Positions 41,596 through 50,344 are shown, counted from the first letter of the stretch. The stretch: DNA of 64,000 bases from JANMJD01 sp963828405 (GCA_963828405.1 CAWHEG010000031.1:1550001-1614000); one strand, 5' to 3'. Numbers and translations: made by a program. The notes: a model not told the origin generated them from the sequence alone.

Positions 41596-43292
41596 GCCGC
41601 AACAAGACGAGTCCGCACGAGGCGGATGGGATCGAGACACTGCGCGAGCGGTTGCAGCGCCTGGCCGAGTACGCCCCGACGACGGTGCTCCACCCCGACG
41701 AGATCCGCCTCGCCCCGCGCCGCGCCGCGGCGCCGCCCCGCCGCCGTTGGTTGACCATCGGCGTCCCGATCGCCGCCCTGGTCGCCGGCGGCGGGATCAC
41801 CGCGGTGGCCACCACCGGTCAGGGCGACGCCGGCGCGGCCAGCCCGATCGAGGCCGTCGAGCGCCTCGTCACCGCCGCCGAGTCGGAGGACGTGCTCGGC
41901 ATGCTCGACACCCTCGTGCCCGAGGAGGTCGCCGCGATGCGCCACTCGCTCGACGACCTGACGTCCGAGGCCGCCCGCGTCGGGCTGCTCGACCGGCGGT
42001 TCTCGCTCTCGGGCATCGACGGGCTCGACGTGTCCACCGAAGGCCTGCAGCTCGTCATCGAGGAGTTGGGCGACCATCTCGCCGTGGTCCGCGCCATCGG
42101 CGGGTCGCTGGCGACCTCGTTCGACCCGGCGGCGTTCGCCCTTGGCAGGCCGCTGCTCGACGCCCTCGACACGCCGCCCCGGGCGGCGACGACCGTCACC
42201 GATCTCGCCGGGTCGGCGCCGTTCGTGGCCACCGTCGAGCGCGACGGCCGGTGGTACGTCAGCCTGACCTACACGGCCGCCGAGGCCGCCCGCCGGACCG
42301 GCACGGACAACGTGCCACCGACAGCAGCCGTCGAGCCCGAGGGGTTCGACACGCCCGAACTGGCCGCCGAGGCGTTCTACCGGCGCCTCGTCGCCCTCGA
42401 CCTCACCGGCCTGGTCGCCCTCGCCGCCCCCGGCGAGGGCGAAGCTCTGGCCCGCTACGCCCCGCTGTGGATCCCCGGCGCGACCTCGGCGATCGACGGT
42501 GCGCGGAGCGAGGGACTCACCCTCGCCCTCGACGGGCTGCAGACCAGGGTCACCGGCGACGGATCGTTCCGCCGGGTCGAACCCACGGCCTTCCACATCT
42601 CCGGCGCGGTGCCGCCCGGGTGGTACGCGGTCGACGACGGTGACGCCACGGTTGCTCCGTCGACGTTCGACTGGCAGCGCAGCGGCGACTGCCGCACGCT
42701 GACCGGGGCACTCGCCGACCGGCTGGTCCGGATCGGCTATCCGGCGACCGGCGACGGGTTCTCGTCGTGCGGGGCGACGACCCCGATGGGAGCCGGCCTG
42801 TTCACCGTGCTGCGCGGCTCGACGCAGTGGCCGCCCGATCTTCCCGAGGTCGAGGTGACCGAACGGGGAGGCCGGTGGTACGTCTCGCCGATCGGCACCG
42901 TGCTGGGCGAGGTCGTGCAGCTGCTGCGTGGTTCGGGTGACGGCGACGTCGGCATCGACAGCCCGCTCGCCCTGTACATCCACGGCACGAACCGTCAGGA
43001 CATCGACAGCGTCCTGCAGGGCCGCGGCGGTGACATCCCCGAGAGCTGCGCGGCGATCGTGGTGGTCGACCAGTCCGATCAGCAACCGAAGCTGGTCGCC
43101 GACCCCGACCTGCGCGCCGTGCGCGCCTGCTCCGACGATCTGATGTCCTCGTCGATGTCCTCGTCGAGCGTGGGGTTCGAGGTCGCCGGGCCCGTCGGCT
43201 CGATTGCCGAGCGGGACTCGACCGTGTACGCCGTCGCCTCGTCCGTCGCCGAGCCGGTCGCCGAGCCGGCGACGACTTTGGCCGGGGGGTGA
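41592..43292 (+). CDS. Membrane-anchored regulator-like protein paired with sigma factor
   Basis: 566 residues. A cytoplasmic N-terminus (1-53; LRERLQRLAEYAPTTVLHPDEI), one membrane span (about 54-75), and a large extracytoplasmic part. Two similar halves are visible: each has a helix of the pattern SPIEAVERLVTAAESEDVLGML / TPELAAEAFYRRLVALDLTGLV and later a (D/G)GRWYVS strand, so the outer domain looks duplicated. The GTGA overlap with the sigma gene suggests an anti-sigma or sensor role. No zinc-finger anti-sigma motif (HxxxCxxC) is present. Function is inferred only from context. Confidence 0.65.
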   Translation: MSRNKTSPHEADGIETLRERLQRLAEYAPTTVLHPDEIRLAPRRAAAPPRRRWLTIGVPIAALVAGGGITAVATTGQGDAGAASPIEAVERLVTAAESEDVLGMLDTLVPEEVAAMRHSLDDLTSEAARVGLLDRRFSLSGIDGLDVSTEGLQLVIEELGDHLAVVRAIGGSLATSFDPAAFALGRPLLDALDTPPRAATTVTDLAGSAPFVATVERDGRWYVSLTYTAAEAARRTGTDNVPPTAAVEPEGFDTPELAAEAFYRRLVALDLTGLVALAAPGEGEALARYAPLWIPGATSAIDGARSEGLTLALDGLQTRVTGDGSFRRVEPTAFHISGAVPPGWYAVDDGDATVAPSTFDWQRSGDCRTLTGALADRLVRIGYPATGDGFSSCGATTPMGAGLFTVLRGSTQWPPDLPEVEVTERGGRWYVSPIGTVLGEVVQLLRGSGDGDVGIDSPLALYIHGTNRQDIDSVLQGRGGDIPESCAAIVVVDQSDQQPKLVADPDLRAVRACSDDLMSSSMSSSSVGFEVAGPVGSIAERDSTVYAVASSVAEPVAEPATTLAGG

Positions 43293-43335
43293 ATCGGGGC
43301 GACAATGGCATCGCCCGATCCGCGATCCCCCCGAT
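43293..43335 (+). promoter_or_regulatory. Overlapping alternative hairpins in leader of PhyH gene
   Basis: ATCGGGGCGA (43293-43302) can pair with TCGCCCGAT (43311-43319) with one bulge. The same ATCGGGG (43293-43299) can instead pair with CCCCGAT (43329-43335). These are mutually exclusive folds ahead of the PhyH start at 43363. Confidence 0.3.
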
Positions 43336-43362
43336 CGGCGAGCCGACGTGAAGGAGCCCCGC

Positions 43363-44547
43363 TTGGACATCACCGACACCCCCCGCTCGCCGAGCTGGCT
43401 GACCGATGCGGACTGCCGGCTCGACGACTTCGTCGAACTCGTCTCCCGGGTCACCGATCCGTCCGACTACCCGCTGGCCAGCAGCGTCGAGCACAACGTC
43501 GTCGTCTACGACTCGGCCACCCTTGACGGTCTCGCCGGTCCCGAGCGGCAGCTGGCCCAGGCCGAGCTCGCCGAGGTCTTCCTCCGGGGCCCCGGGATCG
43601 CCGTGTTCAAGCAGGCGTTCGCCGACCACGGGGTGATCGACGCGGCATCGCAGGTCTTCCGCACGATCATCGACGAGCAGCGGGCATCGGGTGCGGTCGC
43701 CGGGGACCACTACGCCAAGCCGGGGGCCAACGACCGCATCTGGAACGCGCTGGAGAAGCTGGCGCTGCGCGACCCCGCCGCCTTCGTGGCCTACTACGCC
43801 AACGACATCATCGCCATCGCCTCGACGGCCTGGCTCGGGCCCGGCTACCAGGTCACCTCGCAGGTCAACTGCGTGAACCCGGGCGGCGCGGCGCAGAGCC
43901 CGCATCGCGACTACCACCTCGGTTTCATGACCGTGGACCGGGCTGCGTCGTACCCCGCCCACGTCCACGGGGTGTCGCCGCTGCTCACCCTGCAGGGCGC
44001 CGTCGCCCATTGCGACATGCCCGTGGAGACCGGCCCGACGATGTACCTGCCGTACTCGCAGCAGTATGCGCCCGGATACCTGGCCTGGTGGCGGCCCGAG
44101 TTCAAGGACTACTTCGAGACCCACTACACCCAGCTCCCGCTGGCCAAGGGTGACGTCGTCTTCTTCAACCCGGCGGTGTTCCACGCCGCCGGGCACAACC
44201 GGACCACCGACGTCCTCCGCCTCGGCAACCTGCTCCAGGTTGGCTCGGCGTTCGGGCGGTCGATCGAGACGGTCGATCGGCAGGCGATCGTCGCGGCCAT
44301 CTACCCGAGCCTCCTCGCCGCGGCGGCCGACGGGTGGGCGCCGTCCGCCTTGGCCAACGTGGTCGCCGCCGGCGCCGAGGGCTATGCCTTCCCGACCGAT
44401 CTCGATCGCGATCAGCCGGTCGGCGGGCTGACGCCGCCCTCGATGAACGACCTGGTCACCGCGGCCCTCGAGCAGCGCTCACCGGTCGGGGTCCTCGCCG
44501 AGGAGCTGCGCCAGCTGGCCGTTCGCCGACGGACGCTCTTCGGCTGA
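43363..44547 (+). CDS. Phytanoyl-CoA dioxygenase (PhyH) family protein
   Basis: 394 residues. Fe(II)/2-oxoglutarate signature: SPHRDYHLGF holds the His-x-Asp pair (near residue 182) and FNPAVFHAAGHNRTTDVLRLGN holds the distal His and Arg for 2-oxoglutarate. These enzymes hydroxylate acyl-CoA or other small molecules. Start chosen at TTG 43363 because AAGGAG lies 7 nt upstream; GTG 43348 is the other option. A strong hairpin follows the stop. Confidence 0.8.
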   Translation: MDITDTPRSPSWLTDADCRLDDFVELVSRVTDPSDYPLASSVEHNVVVYDSATLDGLAGPERQLAQAELAEVFLRGPGIAVFKQAFADHGVIDAASQVFRTIIDEQRASGAVAGDHYAKPGANDRIWNALEKLALRDPAAFVAYYANDIIAIASTAWLGPGYQVTSQVNCVNPGGAAQSPHRDYHLGFMTVDRAASYPAHVHGVSPLLTLQGAVAHCDMPVETGPTMYLPYSQQYAPGYLAWWRPEFKDYFETHYTQLPLAKGDVVFFNPAVFHAAGHNRTTDVLRLGNLLQVGSAFGRSIETVDRQAIVAAIYPSLLAAAADGWAPSALANVVAAGAEGYAFPTDLDRDQPVGGLTPPSMNDLVTAALEQRSPVGVLAEELRQLAVRRRTLFG

Positions 44548-44552
44548 CGCGA

Positions 44553-44589
44553 CGGGCCGGGTGGCCGCGGGCCGCAGCCACCCGGCCCG
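44553..44589 (+). terminator. Strong terminator after PhyH gene
   Basis: GGGCCGGGTGGC (44554-44565) pairs perfectly with GCCACCCGGCCC (44577-44588) around an 11-nt loop; flanking C44553 and G44589 extend it to 13 bp. Confidence 0.65.
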
Positions 44590-44626
44590 CCGCCACCCGG
44601 GCCGCGGTCACCCCGCCTGCCGGGCG

Positions 44627-44632
44627 TAACGT
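44627..44632 (+). promoter_or_regulatory. -10 box of LarA-like gene
   Basis: TAACGT followed by 5 nt and ATG at 44638. Confidence 0.45.
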
Positions 44633-44637
44633 GCGGC

Positions 44638-45990
44638 ATGGCCAGCGCATCGTCATGGGACCGGCTCGTCGCCGGCGTCGAGTTGCCGTTCCACCCCGAT
44701 CTCGTCGTGCCGTCGCTCCACGAGGTGGTCATCGCCCTGCCCGATCCGCCGCCGGTCGTCGACGTCCACAAGGCGGCGCGCTACGCCGTGATCGACTCGC
44801 TGGCCGGCGACGTGCGGCCCGGGATGACCGTCGCCGTCGGCGCCGGGAGCCGGGGACTGAGCAACCGGGTCGAACTCGTCGGCGGGGCGATCGCCGGCCT
44901 GCGCGAGCTCGGCGCCGAGCCGTTCGTCGTGCCGGCGATGGGCAGCCACGGGGGGGCGACCGCCGCCGGCCAACGCGAGATGCTCGAACACCTCGGGATG
45001 ACCGAGGCCGCCCTCGGGGCGGAGATCCGGGCCACGATGGAGACCGTCGAGGTGGCCAGCACCCCTGCGGGAATGCCCTTGTACCTCGATCTCCACGCGG
45101 CAGGCGCCGATCGGATCCTGCCGGTGAACCGGATCAAGCCGCACACGTGCTTCAAGGGTCCGATCGAGAGCGGTCTGGCCAAGATGGCCGTCGTCGGGTT
45201 CGGCAAGCAGCCTGGAGCGGCGCAGATCCACTCGTGCGGACCGATCGAGATGCGCGACCGGATCATCGACGGCATCGCCGCGCTGAAGGCCACCGGTCGG
45301 GTGCTCGGGGGTGTCGGCTCGCTCGAGGGCCCCGACGGCCGGGTGGTCCGTGTCGAGGGCCTGACGAGCGACGAGGTCGGCACGGCCCGTGAGATCGCCC
45401 TGGTCGACGAGGCCCGGACGATGGTGCCCGCCCTGCCCTTCGGGCGCATCGACGTGCTGATCATCGAGCAGATCGGCAAGGACATCTCGGGCACCTCGAT
45501 GGACCCCAACGTCACCGGACGGTTCTGGGTCCACGGCCTGCCCGAGCCCGGCCCGTCCCAACCCGGCGTGCCCGAGTCCGGCCTGCCGGGCCTGCTGGAC
45601 ACGTCGACGATCGTCGCCCTCGGGCTGACCGAGGTCAGCGGGGGCAACGTGCTCGGCATCGGTCTGGCCGACTTCATCCCGGTCTCGCTCGCCGTCGAGA
45701 TCGACTGGCACAAGACCTACGTCAACTGCTTCACCGCCGGACCGGCCGGAGTGCGGCGCAGCCGGATGCCGATGGTGCTGCCCGACGAGGAGGCGTGCAT
45801 CAAGGCCGCGCTGAGCATGTGCGGCCGGGCCGTCACCGAGCCCAAGCGGGTCGTGCGCATCAGCTCGACGCTGCACCTGACGCGCGCCTGGGTGAGCGAC
45901 GCCGTGCTGGCCGACCTCCGCGCCGACGTCAGGCCCGCCCACGTCAGGCCCGCCCACGTCAGGCCCGCCCACGTCCGGCGCGTCCGGTGA
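44638..45990 (+). CDS. LarA-like (DUF2088-type lactate racemase family) protein
   Basis: 450 residues. VAVGAGSRGLSN near residue 62, VVPAMGSHGGATAAGQ near 102, NRIKPHTCFKGPIESGLAKMAVVGFGKQ near 165-190 are typical of the LarA-like family; LarA proper uses a nickel-pincer nucleotide on a lysine, and the equivalent residue here is not certain. A nickel-dependent 2-hydroxyacid racemase or epimerase is possible. LarE, the sulfur donor for that cofactor, is encoded at 31157. The C-terminus ends in three VRPAH repeats. Its stop overlaps the DUF971 start. Confidence 0.72.
   Translation: MASASSWDRLVAGVELPFHPDLVVPSLHEVVIALPDPPPVVDVHKAARYAVIDSLAGDVRPGMTVAVGAGSRGLSNRVELVGGAIAGLRELGAEPFVVPAMGSHGGATAAGQREMLEHLGMTEAALGAEIRATMETVEVASTPAGMPLYLDLHAAGADRILPVNRIKPHTCFKGPIESGLAKMAVVGFGKQPGAAQIHSCGPIEMRDRIIDGIAALKATGRVLGGVGSLEGPDGRVVRVEGLTSDEVGTAREIALVDEARTMVPALPFGRIDVLIIEQIGKDISGTSMDPNVTGRFWVHGLPEPGPSQPGVPESGLPGLLDTSTIVALGLTEVSGGNVLGIGLADFIPVSLAVEIDWHKTYVNCFTAGPAGVRRSRMPMVLPDEEACIKAALSMCGRAVTEPKRVVRISSTLHLTRAWVSDAVLADLRADVRPAHVRPAHVRPAHVRRVR
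45928..45972 (+). repeat. Three 15-bp tandem repeats at 3' end of LarA-like gene
   Basis: GTCAGGCCCGCCCAC occurs exactly at 45928-45942, 45943-45957 and 45958-45972, encoding VRPAH three times. It is followed by a diverged unit. The copies are identical at DNA level, suggesting recent expansion. Confidence 0.8.
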
Positions 45991-46319
45991 GCGTCGCCCC
46001 GCTGAACGTCGAGATCGACCGGGTGCGGTCGATGACGATCACCTTCGACGACGAGGTCGTCTGCGTCTTCCCCGTCGAGGAGCTGCGCCGGGCCTGCCCG
46101 TGCGCCACCTGCCGAGCGCAGCGCGAGCGGGGCGAGGAGCCGTGGCCGCGGCCGGGCGGACCGGCCACGATCGCCGTCACCGACGCCGAGTTCTCCGGGG
46201 CGTGGGGCATCTCGATCACCTGGAGCGACGGCCACGCCACCGGCATCTATCCGTGGGCTGCGCTGCGCCGCTGGCACGACGGCGCCATCGGCAGCCTGGC
46301 CGACGAGCCGGGCGCCTGA
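45987..46319 (+). CDS. DUF971 (GBBH-like N-terminal) protein
   Basis: 110 residues. The MTITFDDEVVCVFPVEELRRACPCATCR start and ITWSDGHATGIYPWAALRRW segment match DUF971, a small domain linked to Fe-S scaffold and gamma-butyrobetaine hydroxylase proteins. The Cys pair (CPCATC) is conserved. GTG 45987 overlaps the LarA-like stop by 4 bp. Confidence 0.8.
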   Translation: MSVAPLNVEIDRVRSMTITFDDEVVCVFPVEELRRACPCATCRAQRERGEEPWPRPGGPATIAVTDAEFSGAWGISITWSDGHATGIYPWAALRRWHDGAIGSLADEPGA

Positions 46320-46351
46320 GCCGTCGCCGAGGGTGACCCGGACTCCCGGAA

Positions 46352-46380
46352 GGGTTGCCGCGCCCCCGGCTCGGCAACCC
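46352..46380. terminator. Bidirectional terminator
   Basis: GGGTTGCCG (46352-46360), 11-nt loop, CGGCAACCC (46372-46380): a perfect 9-bp stem between the convergent DUF971 and LivK-like genes. Confidence 0.6.
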
Positions 46381-46393
46381 CACACGGCTCAGC

Positions 46394-47926
46394 TCAGCTC
46401 TCCGGGATCGGAACCCAGTCGCTGATCACGATGCCGCAGTTCACCGGAGCGGCGCAGCCGTTGTAGGTGCCGTTGGCGTCCGGTGCCACCTCCACCGAGG
46501 CCTGGGCGATCCGGATGGTGTGCACCTTGGTGGCCGCGTACGGCTTGCCCGGAGCGAAACGACCCTCCCCGTCCGAGGCGAGGGCGAGGGGCACGTCGCC
46601 GAGGTTCAACACCGCATCGATGAACGACGACCGCGTCGGGTTGACCCCGGCGCCGGCCAGACCGAGCTGGACGATGTTCGACAGCGTGCACTCGAGCGGC
46701 GGGTAGTCCGAGACGAGCACCTTGCCGGTGGAATCGGTGAGCTTCACACCGGCCGGAACACCCGGGTCCGACGGCCCGCCGTAGTAGTCGGTGAACAGCT
46801 CGTCGTTGAACGACCGACAGGCGGCCTCGAACTCGGTGTCGGCTCGGACGCCCTGGCCCTCGCTCGTCGGATGGTCGTAGATCGTGGCGCAAACGCCGCC
46901 GGCGGCGTCGGCCGGGCTGCGGCTCAGACCGAACACCGAGCACATCGACGACGACGTGTCGAGCATCGTGTAGGAGAGCTTGTCCTTCGCCGCGTTCCAG
47001 AAGCCGGTGTTCTCCGTGAACGGGGTGGCGACGAAGGCGTGCCCGACGCCGTTGGCCAGGAAGGTGCCGACGGCGGCCGCGCCCTCCTCGTTGGTCGCCG
47101 CGTTGTCGCCGGCCAGCGAGTTCGTCTCGATCACCTGCGGCTCGTAGCCGGCCGCCTGCAACCGCTCGGCCGCGGCCTTGCCGGCCGACGAGATCATCGG
47201 TCCGTTGTTGGCCAGCACGCCGATCGTGGCGCCCTTGGGGATCTCGGTGCTCGCCACCCAGGCGTCGACGCCGGCGGCGGCGATGACCTCGGCCGGGGGG
47301 GCGAGGGAGATCACCAGACCCGAGTCGAGCAACGCCGACGACACGACGTCGCCGTAGACGACGGGCAGACCGGCGTCGACCACGCACTGCATCGCCACGG
47401 CGCTGAGCCCGGTGCCGTTGACCATCATGAACACGTCGTCGTCGACGGTCGCCTGGGCGCACAGCGTGTCGAACGAGGACGGGTCCAGCGGGTCGTACAT
47501 CATCTGGACGAGCTCGACCTTGCGCCCGTTGATCCCGCCCGCCGCGTTCCATGTGTCGGCGAACGCCGACCACCGGGCGAAGAGGTGTTCGCTGGTCAGC
47601 GTCTCGGGGATCGAGATGCCGGCGGCGCGAACGGAGGCCAGATCGGCGATCACCGCTGCGATGCGGATCGTGTCCTCGGTGATCCCGGTGTCGGACGCCT
47701 CGAGCGCCTCTGGGGCCTCGGTGACCGCCGCGGCCTCGGTGGTCTCCGTGGTCACGGCCTCGGTGGCGGCGGGTGCGTCGGTTGCCGGTGCCGCCGCGTC
47801 GGTCGTCACCGCGCCAACCGTCGTCACCTCGTCGGCCGTACTCCCGCCATCGCTGCCGCCGCACGAGGCGGCGAGCAGCGACAAGCCCGCCAGAGCGGCA
47901 ACGGTCAATCTCGAACGTCGAGCCAC
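46394..47926 (-). CDS. Branched-chain amino acid-type ABC transporter substrate-binding lipoprotein (LivK-like)
   Basis: 510 residues. Signal peptide with a lipobox (SLLAASCGG; Cys near residue 22), then a low-complexity Thr/Ala linker (about 30-75) and a type I periplasmic-binding fold (about 85-490). Segments such as VELVQMMYDPLDPS, GATIGVLANNGPM and IQLGLAGAGVNPTRSSFIDAV resemble LivK/amide-binding proteins. GTG 47926 has GGGGAGGA 7 nt upstream. Divergent from the MFS-LivF gene, with repeats between. It presumably delivers substrate to the LivHMG polypeptide. Confidence 0.82.
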   Translation of the reverse strand: MARRSRLTVAALAGLSLLAASCGGSDGGSTADEVTTVGAVTTDAAAPATDAPAATEAVTTETTEAAAVTEAPEALEASDTGITEDTIRIAAVIADLASVRAAGISIPETLTSEHLFARWSAFADTWNAAGGINGRKVELVQMMYDPLDPSSFDTLCAQATVDDDVFMMVNGTGLSAVAMQCVVDAGLPVVYGDVVSSALLDSGLVISLAPPAEVIAAAGVDAWVASTEIPKGATIGVLANNGPMISSAGKAAAERLQAAGYEPQVIETNSLAGDNAATNEEGAAAVGTFLANGVGHAFVATPFTENTGFWNAAKDKLSYTMLDTSSSMCSVFGLSRSPADAAGGVCATIYDHPTSEGQGVRADTEFEAACRSFNDELFTDYYGGPSDPGVPAGVKLTDSTGKVLVSDYPPLECTLSNIVQLGLAGAGVNPTRSSFIDAVLNLGDVPLALASDGEGRFAPGKPYAATKVHTIRIAQASVEVAPDANGTYNGCAAPVNCGIVISDWVPIPES

Positions 47927-47942
47927 GCTCGGTCCTCCCCTT

Positions 47943-47981
47943 GTTCAGAATCTCGGTCAGTCTCGTTCAGGGATCTCGGTC
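47943..47981. repeat. 16/17-bp imperfect direct repeat in LivK leader
   Basis: GTTCAGAATCTCGGTC (47943-47958) and GTTCAGGGATCTCGGTC (47965-47981) are near-identical, 22 bp apart. Confidence 0.45.
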
Positions 47982-48005
47982 CGCATCGATACCCGCCGAG
48001 ATCCC
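47970..48005. promoter_or_regulatory. Inverted repeat in divergent LivK / MFS-LivF promoter region
   Basis: GGGATCTCGG (47970-47979) and CCGAGATCCC (47996-48005) are perfect inverted 10-bp arms separated by 16 bp. A repressor site or leader hairpin controlling the transport locus is plausible. The whole 183-bp spacer (47927-48109) has no gene. Confidence 0.45.
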
Positions 48006-48109
48006 GGCCGGGCACAGGGCACACTAATCGGGTCGTGGTCGGATCCGACGCCCCGTCGGCTCGGCTCGACTGGCTACGCTCGTCACCGGGGCCGATCGAG
48101 GGGGAGAGC

Positions 48110-50341
48110 GTGGAAGGTCGTTCGGGCGACGGTCCGTCGGATGGTTCGATGCGGCCGTCGCCGGGACCGGGCGGGGTGGCTGCCCTGACGGCGATGATCG
48201 TCGGCGACGAGGCCGACCGTCTGCAGGCGACCGCCGACGCCGATGCGTCGAGCGAATTGCCGATCCCGGAAGCGGCGTCGATGTCGTTGGGCGACGGTCT
48301 GCGCTCCGGTGGCTACGGCATCGCCCTCGTGCTGTTGATCTTCACCGTCCTGGAGGAGTTCGACCGCGTGGCACTGCAGGTTCTCGGGCCCGACATCCAG
48401 CGGTCGCTGCACATCTCCGACACGATGCTCCTCGGCCTGCAGAGCTTCGGCGGCGTGGTGCTCGTGCTGGCCACGATGCCCTTCGCCTGGCTGGCCGATC
48501 GGCGGTCGCGGGTGAGGGTGCTCAGCGGGGCCTCGGCGCTGTGGCTCGCCTTCGTCGGGTTGACCGGTGGCGTGGTCAACTCGTTCCAGATGGGCCTCGC
48601 CCGGGCGGGCACCGGGCTGGGTGCCTCGGCGCGCATCCCGATCGGCCCGGCGCTCGTCGCCGACCGTTACCCGCTCGGGGTGCGCACCCGCATCTTCGCC
48701 GTCGAGGCGCTCGGGCGTCCCCTCGGGCAGGTCCTCGGCCCGTTGTTCGCCGGCGTCGTGGTAACGCTGGCCGGCAACGGCGAGGGGGACTGGCGGATCG
48801 TGTTCCTCGCCCTGATCGTCCCGGCCCTCGCCGCCGTGCTGTGGTCGTTGCGACTGGACGAACCCGAACGCGGCCGCCAGGAGCAGGAGGCCGTGCTCGG
48901 CTCACGCCTGGACACCGTCGTGCACGAGCCGCCCGTCAGGCTCTCGGCGGCCTTCCAGCGGCTCCGCAAGGTGCGCACGTTCTACTTCCTCGTCGTCGGC
49001 ATCGGCGTGCTCGGGTTCGCCCTGATCGCCGTGCCCGGGGCGTTCAACCTGCTGCTCGAGGACGCCTACGGCTACCGCGCGTTCCGTCGTGGGTGGATCG
49101 GGGCGATCACCTGGTCGGGGGCCCTGCTCGGCATCCCGCTGGCCGGGTGGGCCGGCGAGCGCCTGTTCTCGCGGAACCCTCCCTCGGCGATGCGGATGAT
49201 GGGCATCTGCATCGTGATGTACGGCGTGTTCGTCACCGTCGGTCTGCGGTTCCACGCGGCGCCGCCGATGATCGCCCTGGTGACGATCGGCTTCGCCTTC
49301 CAGGGCGCGGCGTTCACCCAGGTCGGGCCGGTGATCTCGTCGATCATCCCGTACCAGATGCGCTCCCAGGCCTTCGCCATGGTCGGGGTGTACATCTTCC
49401 TGATGGGCGGTTTCTTCGGCGGGCTGTTCGCCGGAGCGCTGTCCGATGCCCACGGACCGCGCACGGCACTGAGCGCGGTGGTGCCCCCGGCGGCGCTGCT
49501 CGGCGGCCTGCTGATCGTCTACGGCACGCGCTACATGCGCCGGGACATCGCCCTGACCGTCGCCGAGCTCCGCGAGCTGCAGGACGAGCATGCCCGGATG
49601 GCGGCGAATCCCGACGACGTCCCCGTCCTGCAGGTGCGCAACGTCGATGTCAGCTACGGCAACCTGCAGGTGCTCTTCGGTGTCGGTTTCGAGGTCCGCC
49701 GGGGCGAGACCCTGGCGTTGTTGGGGACGAACGGGGCCGGCAAGTCGACCATCCTGCGCGCCATCTCCGGCCTGGTGCTCCCCGACCGGGGGGTCGTGCG
49801 GATGAACGGGCGCACGATCACTCTCGTCGATCCCCAGTACCGGGCCGCGATGGGCATGATCCAGATCCCCGGGGGCGAGGCGGTGTTCACCTCGATGACG
49901 GTGGCGGAGAACCTCGAACTGTGGAGCTGGCAGCTCCCCGATCCCGGCCGCCGCTCCGCGCGACTCGGGCTGGTCGACGAGACGTTCCCGGCCCTGCGCG
50001 ACCGCAAGGACCAACGGGCCGGGTCGCTGTCGGGCGGCCAGCAGCAGATGCTCGCCCTGGCCAAGGCGGTGATGCTCGAGCCCGAACTGCTGCTCATCGA
50101 CGAGTTGTCGCTCGGACTCGCCCCGATGGTGGTGCAGGAACTGCTCAAGGTCGTCGAGCGGCTCAAGGCCCAGGGGCTGACGATGGTGATCGTCGAGCAG
50201 TCGGTCAACGTCGCACTGTCTGTCGCCGATCGCGCCGTGTTCATGGAGCGGGGCCAGGTGCGCTTCGAGGGCCCGGCCGCCGAGCTGCTCGAACGCGGTG
50301 ACCTGTTGCGCGCCGTCTTCCTGTCGGGTTCGGGTGCCTGA
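48110..50341 (+). CDS. MFS transporter fused to LivF-type ABC ATPase
   Basis: 743 residues. After a polar N-terminus (1-60) residues about 65-480 form an MFS permease of about 12 spans (EEFDRVALQVLGPDIQ, LADRRSRVRVL between spans 2 and 3, ASARIPIGPALVADRYP, AMVGVYIFLMGGFFGGLFAG). A linker with VAELRELQDEHARMA joins it to an ATPase (about 505-743) with Walker A LGTNGAGKST near 541, LSGGQQQM, LLLIDELSLGLAPM and VEQSVNVAL, the LivF pattern. GTG 48110 has GGGGGAGAG just upstream. The next gene starts 3 nt after the stop. The partner LivG is in that polypeptide, so both likely form one transporter. Confidence 0.83.
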   Translation: MEGRSGDGPSDGSMRPSPGPGGVAALTAMIVGDEADRLQATADADASSELPIPEAASMSLGDGLRSGGYGIALVLLIFTVLEEFDRVALQVLGPDIQRSLHISDTMLLGLQSFGGVVLVLATMPFAWLADRRSRVRVLSGASALWLAFVGLTGGVVNSFQMGLARAGTGLGASARIPIGPALVADRYPLGVRTRIFAVEALGRPLGQVLGPLFAGVVVTLAGNGEGDWRIVFLALIVPALAAVLWSLRLDEPERGRQEQEAVLGSRLDTVVHEPPVRLSAAFQRLRKVRTFYFLVVGIGVLGFALIAVPGAFNLLLEDAYGYRAFRRGWIGAITWSGALLGIPLAGWAGERLFSRNPPSAMRMMGICIVMYGVFVTVGLRFHAAPPMIALVTIGFAFQGAAFTQVGPVISSIIPYQMRSQAFAMVGVYIFLMGGFFGGLFAGALSDAHGPRTALSAVVPPAALLGGLLIVYGTRYMRRDIALTVAELRELQDEHARMAANPDDVPVLQVRNVDVSYGNLQVLFGVGFEVRRGETLALLGTNGAGKSTILRAISGLVLPDRGVVRMNGRTITLVDPQYRAAMGMIQIPGGEAVFTSMTVAENLELWSWQLPDPGRRSARLGLVDETFPALRDRKDQRAGSLSGGQQQMLALAKAVMLEPELLLIDELSLGLAPMVVQELLKVVERLKAQGLTMVIVEQSVNVALSVADRAVFMERGQVRFEGPAAELLERGDLLRAVFLSGSGA

Positions 50342-50344
50342 GCG

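Noticed and set aside
46355..48109. Open frame extending the MFS-LivF protein by 585 codons upstream
   Set aside because: This part is antisense to the LivK-like lipoprotein and has no recognisable protein pattern; GTG 48110 has a ribosome site and fits the MFS start.
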